A stretch of DNA of 64,000 nt from Plantago ovata (GCA_028274465.1 CM051455.1:53016725-53080724), one strand, 5' to 3'. Shown: positions 1 through 12,377, numbered from the stretch's first letter. Translations and numbers: made by a program. The notes: generated from the sequence alone by a model not told the origin.

Positions 1-452
1 CGGAATATGATCCAAGATAAAATTCTTTCAAATGAAAATCTTAAAAAAGAGGAGTCTTCTTCACCAATAACGATTGTAGTTGCAAAAGATGTGAGGGGGC
101 ACATCTTCGAAGAATGTGAGTTTGTGAAAAAACAGTGTGGGAATATATTTTATTATGGTTAAATATCGATGTTGACTTGGGTTCAAATTTGGAGGATTTG
201 TTGGATAACTACTCTAAGGTGCATGTGCTAGGAGAAAGTAGAACTTGGAAAGTCTTGTGGTTTGAAGCCATTTGGGTTCTATGGAAGGCCCGAAAGGATC
301 TTATCTTTAATGAAAAATTATGGACTCCTTGGGAAGCTCTTGAAAAGATCAAGTTTTTGACTTTGTCGTGGTTAAAAGGAAAAAGATTGCTAAGATCTTA
401 TTGCCACTCGTTACCTTGGTTTTTGGATCCCAAGAGTTGCCTCGACCCGTAG
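1..452 (+). pseudogene. LINE ORF2 3' fragment (zf-RVT region)
   Basis: This is the C-terminal end of a plant L1-type LINE ORF2, cut by the window edge. The stretch coding for the tryptophan-rich zf-RVT tail (FEAIWVLWKARKDLIF, then WFLDPKSCLDP before the stop at about 450) matches in order the tail of the complete LINE at 40530-40955 in this window (FATVWTLWKSRNDLLF, WFLDPHLCMP). Upstream of position 135 the homologous reading shifts frame, so the copy is dead. No poly(A) tail or target-site duplication was seen after the stop. Confidence 0.75.
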
Positions 453-2500
453 TTTTTGTTCAAGAGCAGTGGAAATACATAACTTGAGAAGTTAAGGAAG
501 ATCTCAAGTATGTTGAGCAAAGGAAGTACTTGGTGGTGGATTCTAAGGAAGAGCTTAAAAAAGGATGAGCCGAAGAACTACTAAACCAGGAAGTTAAGGA
601 AGAGCTCAAGGTCAATGAGTAGAGTAAGAACTTGGTTGCCAAGGCTGAGGAATAACTCACGGGGAACATTAGAATGTGATTCTAATGCTGTAGATAGGAA
701 ATCTGTAAGGTTACATCAATTATCTATCTAAAGTGGCTTTAAAATCCCTAGACATGGTAGTGGAATAGTTGAAGGATTACACAACCTTCAGAAACCATTA
801 TAAAAGTTTTGTGTCATTTACTTTCAACACTTTACTTACTGAACTTTACTTTCTGAGTGTACTACATAGCTTGCGGAGCATATGCATTTGTTACAAAGTC
901 TTTTGCGCTATGAATGTAAGTATTAAATATATGAACAAGATAACTGAGAAATATTGTTACACTTCAAAAAGTTTTACAACACTATTCACCCCCTTTAGTC
1001 TTTTAATCGACCAAACGTACACAGTCTACATTTTCAAGTCCATTAGTACATTTTGAGTTATTTATGTTTGAATTTCTTTAGACTTTCATAATTTTATAAT
1101 TTGGCATGTTGATTTGTAATGTGTAATTTCAAATTCTTTTATTTTAACATCTTATTTCATATTTTTACATTTGTGTTGTAATTTCATCATGGGCTCGGCT
1201 CGAGAATTTTCAAGCCAAAGAATCCGAACTTGAGCATAAATATTATGGATCGAGCTCGATCCTTATTTTTGGCTCATTTATTAACGAGGCTCGGCTCAAA
1301 TGTTATTCTAGTTTGATCTGAGCTCGACAATACTCGGATCGGCTCGTTTAACAACACTAATCGGGACATTGAGAGTAATTATTTAGATTAATTTTTAAGA
1401 ATATATAATATAAACCCATGTTTCTTAAGTCGATCCGGATCATGTTTAATGGATCGAAAATTAACACCCCCTCCCCAATAAAATGGGAGACCATGTGCGG
1501 TCGGACGTCCACGCACCTAATTAGCCGGCCCTATCCCTCTTAGTTAAGTTTCAATAGCTACCAATCGAATCTTCAACTTTTCAACTTGATGGCATGATCA
1601 TCGTTAGACTTGGTTAATTCACTCAAACCCTTCATCTGGCTAAGTGTTACACTTCGAGTGACATCCATGCATCATTTTGGTGCCGGAAGGATTAATGATG
1701 TCTACGAAACACTTTGAGATGACATCAAATGCTTGTAGCTAGGCTAACTCAGTTACAAGTCTACATTTCTCGAGTCATACTCATCACAAATCAATTTCTT
1801 ATTTTTATTAGTCTCTAAAAGATCTTTATAAACGATGAGAAAATAGCTTTAAAATCTCTTTAGGATGTGCAAATTTGTCTTTTCAATAATTTGACTGTTC
1901 TTCAACCGTTTCCTCAGATTATTGAACTACTACTTTCTTCGCAATTCGAGTATTCTACCCAAATAAGTATCAGATTGAGAGTGACATTCTTCATGACTTG
2001 ATTTGATCAACGAACAAATCAGTTGAATTTCTTATATAAGGATGTAAGACTTTGATAATGTTAGCGAAATTCGATTTTGTAGAATAAGAAAATAGATCAT
2101 TTAATATAAAGAGATTAATGGTGATGGTAATGAGTTACAAAGAGATTAATGTTTTCCATCAGTTTGCTAATGTATTTTTCCACGAAGGGAATCCAATGAG
2201 TTATACAGAATGTACTCAGAATATTCTCTATACATCCATACGTTTCCTTACTCTTTATAAACCTAATGATATCAAAATACCAATGTTTTGCTAACTTTCA
2301 ATATACAACTTAAACCATATAATTACGGCAGTCAAAAGAATACCGTACCAAAACCGACAACTTAAAATATATGAGGTGCCAAATTAGTGTTTTTCCAAAT
2401 ATCGGGTGTTTTTTGCATTTTGCCGTCCCCTAAAACAACTCGGGGTGTTTCGGTAATTGAACTCCATCGTCTTCATTCTTCTTCTTCACTGTCTTGAGCA
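453..2500. other. intergenic, no gene; degenerate repeat at about 1180-1370
   Basis: No supported gene was seen. About 1180-1370 is rich in GGCTCG and GAGCTC words and ends with a CTCGTTTAACAACACTA motif. It resembles the degenerate hAT-like remnant at about 8090-8570, which ends with CTCGTTAACACCCCTA. Neither copy has clear ends. The rest is AT-rich and unassigned. The last 150 bases are CT-rich leader sequence of the proteasome gene. Confidence 0.4.
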
Positions 2501-2523
2501 CAAAGCCACCTCTTTCTCCTCGG

Positions 2524-2530
2524 TATAAAC
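2524..2530 (+). promoter_or_regulatory. possible TATA box of the proteasome gene
   Basis: TATAAAC lies 132 bases before the ATG at 2656, in a CT-rich region typical of a plant 5' leader. If used, transcription would start near 2555 and give a leader of about 100 bases. This rests on position and motif only. Confidence 0.3.
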
Positions 2531-2655
2531 CCTTGCCAGGCCTTCACAGCAAATCAATTTCTCCTCTCAGTAAAATCACACACACCAATCAAATCAGCTC
2601 ACAGACTCTGAGTAATCACAATTCGAATCTACAATATACAGTAATTAATTGAACA

Positions 2656-5600
2656 ATGAGCCGTGGAAGTGGAGGTGGATACGATCGACACATTACGATC
2701 TTCTCTCCGGAAGGCCGTCTCTACCAAGTCGGTGAGTGTTTGTCTATCTCCGCGATTCCTTTTCTCAATTCTTATCGTATTCCTTTTACCGCATTAGGTT
2801 TTGTTAGAGATTAGGGTTTATGCAGTTCTAATTGGGAATTCGTGCAGAATATGCGTTTAAGGCTGTGAAGTCCGCCGGAATTACTTCGATCGGCGTTCGT
2901 GGTAAGGATTCCGTCTGTGTTGTGACTCAGAAGAAAGTTCCGGTGAGTTGTTAATTTTTTTGTTATGCTTGATTGAAAATATCTTTGGTGTTTACATTAT
3001 GTTATTATTTTACCTAAACGATGTATTTAATATCTGTATGTGAAGGACAAACTGTTGGATCAAACCAGCGTCACCCATTTGTTTCCGATAACGAAGTTCC
3101 TTGGTTTATTGGCTACTGGCATGACAGGTACTTCTTATTAATTTTGCTGTTCATTTTTTACTGTATAGTTTGATATGGTTAATTGTGAAGTCTAAGATAA
3201 TATAGTTCATCTAGTTTAAGGAGAATCGTGGACTGTTGAAATCGGTGGTTACATTGTGTTTGATAATACTAGTAAACTTACCTCAACACTGTTTAGCATG
3301 GCCAGTTAAATGTGATTTGATGAAAGCACTGTAGATGCTAATTTATTTATCGCTTCTAGGTGAGTAGGTTCTAGAAAGATTAGGAATGTAACTTCTGCGT
3401 GTTAGTCCGTTGTAAACTCGTTTCGTTTTTGGGATTCCTCTTGATTATTAACACAATTTCTTTTTGGTGCCAATAAGGAGAGCAATGGTGCTTTGTAAAA
3501 GTGCTAAATTGCTAACTTGAAACCCAGATAACTTGCATAATGGAGTTCGGAATTGTAAATTCTGCTTAAATCCATTCAGTCTTTGTCATAGTTAATTAGT
3601 TATGTATCAACTGTTTTTTTATAATCAAAGTGGATTTTTCGTTAATCGCTGTGTTTATATGCCAGCTGATGCTAGGACATTGGTTCAACAAGCGAGGAAC
3701 GAGGCTGCTGAATTTCGTCATAAATATGGATATGAAATGCCTGTTGACTCGCTGGCCCGATGGTATGTCAGTCGTAATTTTTTGACGTAGTGCACTGTTA
3801 TTCCTGTTAGTTTTACATCTCTTTGCAATTCTCTATTTAATTAGGAGCTCATTAGTTTATTGACGTGTTAAGCTACTGACATTATTCTCCTCACTGGAAA
3901 CAATTGTGTAAATTTTAAACTATTCCATTATTTGTTGTTAGACTGGTTTGGAAGCGTGCTACACTTCTTCCTGCTACTTATGGGCTGTTAAGCGTACTGA
4001 GCACTTGCTAGTTGTTAAACTTTGTGAAATGCAAATTTGTTAAGTTGATTAAAAGTAGAAATGAACATCTGTTTCCTTGGTAATGCTAAATCTTCATTAT
4101 TTATTTATCGGTGATGTTGTCTTTCCTGTTGCAGGATTGCTGACAAGTCTCAAGTTTACACTCAACACGCTTACATGAGGCCACTTGGCGTAGGTTTGTT
4201 GCTAATGATTACAGTACCTCATAAAACTGTACTATTTTCCCTTTCCAATCATAATTCCAATTTTTAATACGTTATCTTTCATCTATGAAGTTGCAATGGT
4301 CTTGGGCATAGATGAAGAGAAAGGACCTCAGCTGTTCAAGTGTGACCCGGCTGGTCATTTTTTCGGTCACAAGGTATGTAAGATGTTCCTCTATAGAATT
4401 GAATGTGAATATGTCTTTTTCACCTTTTGCAATCTTCATGGTCCTCTAATGTATCTGAGATGTATGTACTGTGTGTATGAATATGAATATTCTTCTATTA
4501 TGTGCAAAATGTTCTAATTCATTAAATACTTTCAAAACACCATTATGTTAAACTCTTAAATGGAACTTCTAGAACAATTCCTGATGCCGCATATACCTAA
4601 TGATTGCTTCCTCCATCTATGAGCAAGGTTCCAATATGATTTTGTTGACTTTTTTGAAGTCTGGTTTTACCTCATATTATTTCCAAATCATACCAGAAAA
4701 ACAATTAGCGAAGTTATATTATAAAAGTATAATAAAAAACATCAACAAAATCAAATGGGAACCTTGCTCGTAGATGGAGGAAGTAAGTTGTAAGCTCCTT
4801 TATTTTTCAGAGATTTAATAATTTCCCAGGCAATTTCAACCCTGGATCACTGTTACTTTCTACTAAAACCTTGCTTACTCTGCATTGACGTTAGCAAAAT
4901 ATCAATGAATAAGTCTTTGACTTAGGCAGCCCATGCATAGCAGGCAATAAATGAATGTCTCTTTTGTGCCGGTTTAACTGCTTCCTATGTGATCCTACAA
5001 GCAACTAATAGTGGTTTCAGTAGGATTCATGTAATTTGTACTAGGTGCAATCCAAGTACTAGGTGCTTTCCCTAATATGTATCCGTCTAGCCGGTCTAAA
5101 ACAAATTCTCATATATTTTATGAATGAAATTTGCTAGCCTAATTGATTTAAGTAGAAGTTAGCTATAATTTTCAGTTAGTAATTCCTAGTTCGTAACTCT
5201 TGATTAAAATATTTATTTTTAACAGAAAGTCACAAATTGGTGGTAGTATTATTTTAGTACTCCTTGGCACTTTTTTCTATTTTCAATATGTCATCTTACC
5301 TTCTGCATTATGTTTTCTGCAGGCAACAAGTGCTGGAGGAAAGGATCAAGAAGCCATCAATTTCTTGGAAAAGAAGATGAAAAATGATCCTGCCTTTTCC
5401 TATGATGAAACTGTACAGGTGAAGGCATAATATAGAAACTTTGCTGTTTGGTATTCACATTGTTTCTTGATTGTTCTCAAGTTGTGTGCATCAAGTAGTC
5501 ACTCTAATTTGTTAAACACATGCCATGGTTGATTTTGCATTCTGCTATTACAATAAGTGATACAAGTTTCTAATCTATATGTGGAATTGGAATTATTTTG

Positions 5601-6755
5601 GACTTGATTCCTTTTAGCATCATTACAGTTCTTCCGTGGAAGTACATGCAACCAGTAGCTAGCTTCTAGAACCCATCCATTCGCTATTTACTAGAGTATT
5701 TATTAAAAAGTTACAAACCACAAGTTTAAGCATTTTTGTTCACTTATATATTGAACATTTCAAATATAGGTTATTTTCTAGAAATATTGTTTGGTGTAGC
5801 TTTCCAAAATTAGTAGGTGATAAGGCATCTAAATTTAACATGAAAATTCCTGTGGCTCTTGCTCGAGATTCTTCTGTTAATGCTAGGTAGAGTGGTGCTG
5901 CTGGATTATGTATTTAGATTAGATGTCTAAAATTGATTTGAGTCTTGTGTCTGATCTCTGAAGAGGCATTGTATTCCGTGTAAGCTAAATTAACTTTTAA
6001 TGTCAAGGTATTATGTAATGGGAGTGAGATGTTAATAAATTATATACTACAAAGTATAAAGTTGTATCTTTGATCTTATCCTAGTATTAGAATTCTTAGA
6101 TTTTAACACTAGAATTGTTTCTTCCTTTGCAGACTGCGATTTCTGCTCTTCAATCTGTCTTGCAGGAGGATTTCAAAGCTAGTGAGATTGAGGTAATAGC
6201 TCTTTTTATTTCCCAAAGATACTCCTATCTGCTTTTGTTGAATCCTCAAACCTCATATACAACTTGGTCTGACATGATATTTGGCTGCGATATTTTGCTG
6301 TGTTGTAAAATTTTTTATTACAGTTGGTGTTCTGTCCCTCTTTCGCTTTCAAGTCGATCTTATTTGACATATTTTATAATGCCCTTCTTCCCAAATGAAT
6401 ATACTTGTTTATCTTCTCTTCTTCCACAAAAATGAGCAAATTGTATCAGATTTTTGTCAATCAAGTGCAGTGTAAATTAACTTAAATTAGAAAACTCTGT
6501 AAACCAAATGGTCTTTATGCTTGGATGGGTAGCAAGTCTAATCATGGACAAAAGCAGAAAGGTCGACTACCTAAGTAGGGTGGGGGTGCGTTAGATTAAT
6601 TTTCATCTTGGTATTTTGATCTTTGAGATATTCTTTTGTTAAGAATTTCAAAACCTTGCCAGGTTGGTGTTGTGAAGAAAGAAGACCCAGTTTTCAAAGT
6701 ATTGACAACTGAAGAAATAGACGAACATCTGACTTCTATCAGTGAGCGTGATTGA
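2656..6755 (+). CDS. PAA: 20S proteasome subunit alpha type-6 (alpha1), nine coding exons
   Basis: This is a structural alpha-ring subunit of the 20S core protease, which degrades ubiquitin-tagged proteins in cytosol and nucleus. Exons: 2656-2731, 2848-2942, 3046-3127, 3666-3762, 4135-4193, 4291-4373, 5323-5418, 6133-6192, 6663-6755. All introns are GT-AG and the exons sum to 741 nt, giving 246 residues, the usual length for plant PAA. The N-terminus carries the proteasome alpha signature ([20 protein letters not shown], split by intron 1). The middle has [19 protein letters not shown] and the end is basic and acidic (VVKKEDPVF, then [13 protein letters not shown]). Alpha subunits lack the catalytic N-terminal threonine, as here. 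The ATG at 2656 starts the signature with no in-frame upstream alternative. Intron 6 (4374-5322) carries a small MITE. No disabling change was seen. Confidence 0.96.
4607..4783. mobile_element. Stowaway-like MITE in PAA intron 6
   Basis: The ends are long inverted repeats: the left end begins CTTCCTCCATCTATGAGCAA and the right end is its near-complement, finishing GATGGAGGAAG. The CTTCCTCC terminus and small size fit Tc1/mariner-type Stowaway MITEs. TA follows the right end, but the left flank is TG, so the expected TA duplication is imperfect. It lies wholly within the intron and does not touch a splice site. Confidence 0.75.
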
Positions 6756-7179
6756 CCTGCTTGAGTTTTATCACTGTATTGTGTTTTATGGTCATTTGGG
6801 AGGTAGTTGAGTGTTTGTGTTTGCTTTATCAGAACTATCATATGTGGATACCTTTATTCTCCAGTATTTAATGTTACCAAATGACTTCGGCTGCTATATT
6901 TTACAGTATCTAAATTTTAATTCACCCGTATGGAACACGCACCAGTTTCACACGCTCATTTTGTGGAGAGTGATATTTTTGGATTTTGTCACTAGAATCA
7001 TTAAAGAAAGTATATTTATGCTGCATGGTTTCTAAGTCTAAACAAGATGCAAGCAATAGGTAGAGCTGGTACAAGTCCTAACAGAGCAAGTTCTTGCACC
7101 ACTCTCTAAGTGGATGCTGCTGCATATCATTTAGTTACCAACTTACAAGCTGATTCCGGGGCTGGCTTGTGTGACACAC

Positions 7180-7424
7180 TGGAAGACTTAATCAGAGACC
7201 TCAGCCCTAATGCCTGCTCTTTCTCCGGTCTCTCTTTCACCATACAGTGCACAGCAGAGCTGGGTTGGTTTTTGACTTTTGATAGCTTCACGTTGTTTCT
7301 TTTCATCAACAGCCGTGTCGATGATAATCACCTTCCCTCCATTACGTTTGCTGGGGATGGCTTCTTTGCAGCTTCTCAATATACTTGAGAGGCCCCCTCC
7401 AAGACTCTAATTGTGCAATATCGA
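7180..7424 (-). pseudogene. O-methyltransferase last-exon fragment
   Basis: On the minus strand an acag acceptor at about 7425-7428 is followed by a degenerate WILHDW-type start. The conserved COMT-family stretch CKEAIPSKRNGGKVIIIDTA comes next. The frame is then lost, the middle of the exon (the ETQL...KERTEKEW region) is largely deleted, and a terminal LGLRSLI appears in another frame. This matches the last exon of the O-methyltransferase at 63075-63374 piece by piece, including the conserved acceptor. It is non-functional, and no earlier exons were seen upstream on the minus strand. Confidence 0.8.
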
Positions 7425-7851
7425 CTGTTTGTCTTGTGGCTAGCGAATCCTCAACAAATTAATTTGACTAATGCTCTCTACTCTCTAGTACCAAATTCAA
7501 ATACATGAATGTATACAACAATAATATCAACACTAATACTTGGCGGCATTTTATTACATGTAAATCTATGTGCAGCTTCGGGGAAGTCATGAAAAGATAT
7601 TCAGTGAGGGACCGCGACCTTGTAGCAAATTTGCTCATTCTTCCAACGTTCTCTCCTTCCCACTGAGGTCACACATCATTAACATATCAAAGAAAAGCTT
7701 AGTTCCTCCCTCCCCCGCCCGGGTTAAAGATTCGTTTGACAGACATGGAGTTTATGAAAATATTTGGTTCCAAACACATGCTTGAGCATTAAAATGCTCA
7801 GTATTAGAATATCAATGATAATATATATTTGGTAATAACATTTTCTAGAGT

Positions 7852-7982
7852 TATACGGGTGCCCGAGTGGTAATGGTGGTGGAGTAGCACCGAAGAGGTT
7901 GGTGGTGTATTTCGAGTTATAAGGTGGCAAAAGAGTAGTGTTGGGGTTAGGAGTAAGATAGGTAGATTTGCAGTTAAAAAAA
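7852..7982 (+). mobile_element. SINE with 21-bp target-site duplication
   Basis: A body of about 131 bp starts with a pol III A-box-like TGCCCGAGTGG (about 7860) and ends in a short A-run. It is bracketed by direct repeats at 7831-7851 and 7983-8003 (GGTAATAACATTTT, one base difference, then TAGAGT). Long variable-length duplications plus an A-rich 3' end are the hallmark of LINE-mobilised SINEs. Its 3' half (GTATTT, GAGTTATAA, then TAGATTTGC before the tail) is shared with the copy at 12492-12613. A clear B-box is not visible in this copy. Confidence 0.75.
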
Positions 7983-8003
7983 GGTAATAACATTTTTTAG
8001 AGT

Positions 8004-9065
8004 GAAATGTCATAATCTCAACTCAAGTTGCATTTGTTTGACCCTTATAGAATGTGATAAGTGCGTCCAACGATCCAAGTAAGAAATGTAATTACTCGGT
8101 AAAAGCTCAGCTCGAGGTTGATCAACACGAGTTTGATAAGGAGCAAGTTCGATTTGGTTTCGATCAAATCACGAGCAATTTGGAAAAAAACTCAAGTGTC
8201 CGTCAACACCTAAGTAAATATATATATTAATAATTTTAATTATAATTAAACTTAAAAGTAGTTACAAATAAGTTTTTGTTGGTATAGTATTAAAAAATTA
8301 ACATATTAATGATGAAAAACATCATTTTATTTATTAAATATTTTTCTTACGTTAAATATATAAATCTAAATAATTATTATATTAATTTAGTAGTTCGTTG
8401 TAAATAACTCGTGAGCAAGCTCGAAACTCGCCAGCTTTTGAACGAACACATCATTTTAAAACTTCATAAAGATCGTTTTCGAGATCGACTAGACTTTTAT
8501 AAGGTGATCATGCACTCGATAGGATCCATGTTTAACTTAGTTTGACTCGTTAACACCCCTAGCCCACGCCAAAGTTTTCGGTTCACTTGTTAAAGTATAA
8601 AAGTAATGTTTTTAAAGTGTGTGGTAGCTTTCTTTTTTGAAAATGAGTAAAATTTTGCGGGGACCTAAAAGTGGAAAGTGTGTAAAGTGTTGTGAGACGG
8701 AAAAATAACATGGTTTTCACATGTTTCGATTTCGATTGAATATAATATGTTTTTCAACGCCCTCCCCCACCCTCAAACAAGAAAGAATGAAAATAGCCAA
8801 TATTATTTTCACATATTTTGGTGAAATAATGTTTTTTGCCCGGTATGGGTGAAGTGGTGGGGTACCCCGTCCGATGCCCACGTATGTGTGTGTCCGGGAA
8901 TTACAAATGCAATTAGTATTAAAAAAGCTAAAAATTTAAAGTTTTGAAAAACCCGTGTAAGTGTCAAGAATGCAGTGTTGTTACTAGTGTTGTCTCAGCA
9001 CCATGGTGTTGTGTCAACAACACTTTGGTGTTACTACAACACTAATTAGCTAGTGAAACACCACT
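8004..9065. other. intergenic, no gene; degenerate repeat
   Basis: About 8090-8570 carries scattered AGCTCGA-type words in an AT-rich background and ends CTCGTTAACACCCCTA, similar to 1180-1370. It is probably an old hAT-like MITE without recognisable duplication. Short GTGTTG/CAACAC words alternate at 8975-9060. No coding region was seen. Confidence 0.35.
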
Positions 9066-9840
9066 GCACATTTTTTTTTTTTGGACAAAATTGTTTACTT
9101 TATTCCAAAAAATCACTTCAGTACATCATGTCGATCCTCAGATCCAGACATTCACAGTGGAGCTCTATTCGACTACATAAATTGCTACTTACAAATTAAT
9201 CTAATCTGTACACATATTCCAGCAGTTTTTCATCTCCTATACAACGTTTCTTGACTACACTCTTTATGTCATCAACTACATGCATGTTGAAAGGTGTTTG
9301 CACAAATAGCTTCATATTGCGGACCCTCCATAATGCATAGATAGCCTTTGTAAAGCACATTTTCAACAATCTGGCCTTATTTGATTTCCCTTTTGCTGTA
9401 CACAATATCCAATTCAATTCCTCTTCAAAGTTTCTGGGTACATGTGTAACTTTCATCCATGACAGCAGTCTTGTCCACACTGCCCGCGTAGCACTACAGC
9501 AGAAAAATAGTTGCAACAAACTTTCCTGTTCTGCGCATAGCACACAGTCATCATTTACTGCAATTCCCATTCTGACTAGGCGGTCTCGAGTATATAATCG
9601 ATCATGACAGGCCTGCCAGGTAATAAAGATTGCACGAGGTCGAGCTTTATTACCATAAAACAATTTTCTCCAAGTCACTACAGGTCTGTCTCCCCGCAAT
9701 TCCTGATAAATGAGTCGAGTTTCAAATTTTCCAGTCACCAGCGCATCATTCCAGGCCTGCAAATTTTGCATTCTGTCTCTTATCTCAAACAGTTTCTTCA
9801 GTAACCAAGAACACGCAGTATAGGCTGATAATTCTCAATT
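9066..9840 (-). pseudogene. LINE 3' end (zf-RVT domain), minus strand
   Basis: On the minus strand, 9771 down to 9196 is an open stretch of about 190 codons with the reverse-transcriptase zinc-binding pattern: WRKLFYGNKARPRAIFITWQ, then a CVLC cysteine pair, then FFCCSATRAVWTRLL and a WRVRN motif. The histidine expected before the last cysteines (usually HLF.C) is replaced by QLF. A T-run at 9070-9083, which is an A-tail on the minus strand, marks the 3' end. The 5' part of ORF2 is missing, so this is a 5'-truncated insertion. Only this tail remains readable. Confidence 0.8.
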
Positions 9841-10521
9841 GAAGTATCCCTTAGATAATAACTATGGATCCAACAAACCCATAATTTATCCGTCTTCACA
9901 TTTTTAGTTGTTTGTAGTGTGCAGATCTAGAGATTGAATAGTTAAGTTCAAATAAGGAAAAGAATAAAAGAAGAGTTTGAAGATTGGTTGAGATCTTGCA
10001 AAATATATCAAGATAAGGAAAGATCGTGTAACAGAAAGACTTGGTGATAAAATCTACATAATCAGAAAGTCTTAAGAGACGGTATTGCCTTACTGAGGCA
10101 CTTCCTCAAGACTCTTCTCAGTAATATATATACGAGTAAGAAGTCGACTTCACAAGATACAATGAGAATGACAAAACTTATAGGTTTTAGAATAAAAAGA
10201 GTTATCTGTTTGTATGTTCACAAGATTTATAATCTGTCTTAGAAAGAATTTGTTCTTGGTATTTGATAGGTTAGATTAGTTGGCAACGTCTCTTGTGTTT
10301 GCTAGAAGAGTTAGGCTTGAAGTTTACAATTCATTGTAAGATTGATTCTTAATTTCTGGTATCTCAGCCGCAGAGAGCAATAGAAATATTGCTTGAGAAA
10401 TTACTTATCTAAGTTATCTTTATTTTCTTTGTTTACATTATATTCTCTGATTTACGTTGGTCTACAGTGGTGTTGGGATTCGTGTTATCACAACACTGGA
10501 CTAAACACTGCGTATTCATTA
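9841..10521. other. intergenic, nothing recognised
   Basis: AT-rich sequence with no coding pattern, terminal repeats or tandem structure that I could support. Confidence 0.3.
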
Positions 10522-11357
10522 GGAAATTTTCATAAAGAACCCCTATTAGTGCATGCCATTTCATTTCCCCCCCTACTAGTTGAACTATTACATTTTACCC
10601 ATTTGAGTTGACCACTTTCCAAAATTTCAGAAAACTCACCTCCCCAAACAAGCCCTTATCATATATATATTTTTTTCTTTTTCTTTCATCCTTAAATTTT
10701 ATTTTCTTTTTCCTTTTATTTTTCTTTTTTCTTTTTCTTTTTTTTTTTAACCACCTTCTTCTTCAACAAGCTCCGGCACCGGAAAAAAATTCCGACCGCC
10801 AGAGCTATCACATATCAAGCTCCAATCGGAGCTTTTAAAGCTCCGATTTGGAGCTTACTTAAAGCAAAAAGCTCCGACTTGGGGCTTTTTATAGCTCCAA
10901 ATCGGAGCTGTCAAAGCTCCGATTTTGACAGCTCCGATGGGGCTTTTTTTCAATTTTTTTTAATTTTTTTTTTTTTTTTTGCAATAATCAGTATTTAATT
11001 TCCGAAAATGAATTAAGAATTTTGTATAGGATCTTTTTGCAATAATATTTAGAATCATTTTGAGATTTAGATAAGTAATGGGGTTAATTTTAAATAATTT
11101 ATAGTTAATTTTGTAAAATAGGAAAATTTAGAGTCAAATATGTAATAAAAGATAATTGGAGGTGTTTGGTGTTTTTTGAAAACTAAAACTTTAATGATGA
11201 CAAAATGGTACTTTCCAGCTCTTAATTCGCAAAAAGTCAAGATCGTGGGCTAAAATGTAATTGATATGCACCAACAGGGGGTAATGTGTATTGTTGAACT
11301 AGCAGGGGCCAATGTGTAATTGATGAAACTAACAGAGGATCTTGATGAAAATTTTCC
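10522..11357. mobile_element. Mutator-like non-autonomous element, copy A
   Basis: The ends are imperfect inverted repeats: left GGAAATTTTCATAAAGAACC, right complement GGAAAATTTTCATCAAGATC. The arms contain matching 'acattttacccatttgagtt' and 'taaaatgtaattgat' type words in opposite orientation. The core (10770-10950) is an array of CAATCGGAGC / GCTCCGATTTG inverted units followed by a T-run. Copies B (21664-22608) and C (61213-61903) share the plan. No target duplication is clear here. There is no transposase ORF. Confidence 0.6.
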
Positions 11358-11757
11358 TTTAGTATAAATTCAAGTTAGATCCTATATACACATTCAACTC
11401 GGACCCACCTGACCTTGCCATAATGAGCGTCCCGAGCTCCACTACCGCGGTTTGGCTAGGGCTGGACAACCAACCCTCAATATTATTTTTCATGAGTGTG
11501 TTATGGGTCGGAAAATGCCCACCCAATGCCAAACCTATAGGAAAGCAATAAGCCCATCTCAGATTAACCCATAAAACTCTAATTCTCATATTTTGATTTC
11601 TTTGGCCCACGGCCCATTTAAAAGATGTAAGTGTATTTAACCCATAAAACCCTAATTCTCTTGTTCAGTTTCAATTATTGATGATTGAAAATGAAATTGC
11701 GCAAGCGCCTCCAAGATAGTTATTGAGATTCAATTTGCAAAAGGGTTTGGTAACTAA
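11358..11757. other. intergenic, nothing recognised
   Basis: A short minus-strand open stretch at 11359-11610 has no recognisable domain and no repeat features. No gene is supported. Confidence 0.3.
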
Positions 11758-12377
11758 TTAATCTCAGGTGTCGTCCTCATGTGTCACCTAACATCAACGG
11801 GGTTGATTTTTTCTGAATATCGGTATGTCAACTTGTTTAAGCTCATGTTAGCATAAATCTCCAATACCTGTTTTCACCCTATCTGAATAATTCTCTTATT
11901 TCCCCCAATTTTTTCAATAATGTTAATCCGTGATTTTTTGTGAGGAATAATTTATGTGACTTGCAGTTAATCTTAGGTTTCATCCTCATGTGTCGCCTAA
12001 CATCAACGAGGTCGATTTTTCAGAATATCGGTATGTCATCTTGTTTAAGCTCATGTTAACATAAATCTCCAATACCTGTTTTCACCGTATCTGAATAATT
12101 TTCTTATTTCCCCCAATTTTTTCAATAATGATAATCGATGATTCTTTGTATGGAATAATTTTATGTGACCTACGGTTAATCTCAGGTGTCGTCCTCATGT
12201 GCCTAACATCAACGAGGTTGATTTTTCTGAATATCAGTATGTCATCTTGTTTAAGCTCATGTTAGCATAAATCTCCAATACCTATTTTCACCCTATCTGA
12301 ATAATTTTCTTATTTCCCCCAATTTTTTCAATAATGTTAATCGATGATTCTTTGTATGGAATAATTTTATGTGACCT
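11758..12377. repeat. 209-bp tandem repeat, three copies
   Basis: Copies begin at 11758, 11967 and 12176, each opening TTAATCT(C/T)AGGT and containing GTCCTCATGTG, CTAACATCAACG and a C-rich TTATTTCCCCCAATTTTTTC near the end. The spacing is exactly 209 bp twice and the copies differ by small changes. There is no open reading frame through the array. Confidence 0.85.

Noticed and set aside
7110..7388. Plus-strand open stretch of 92 codons
   Set aside because: It is the antisense of the O-methyltransferase pseudogene exon, whose minus-strand reading has clear homology.
7855..7930. Possible functional tRNA gene (A-box-like TGCCCGAGTGG)
   Set aside because: No matching acceptor stem or B-box at the right spacing, and the segment has SINE-type flanking duplications and an A-tail.
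10393..10838. Short open frames with phenylalanine-rich translation
   Set aside because: They are produced by T-rich tracts at the left arm of the Mutator-like element; no domain, no start context.
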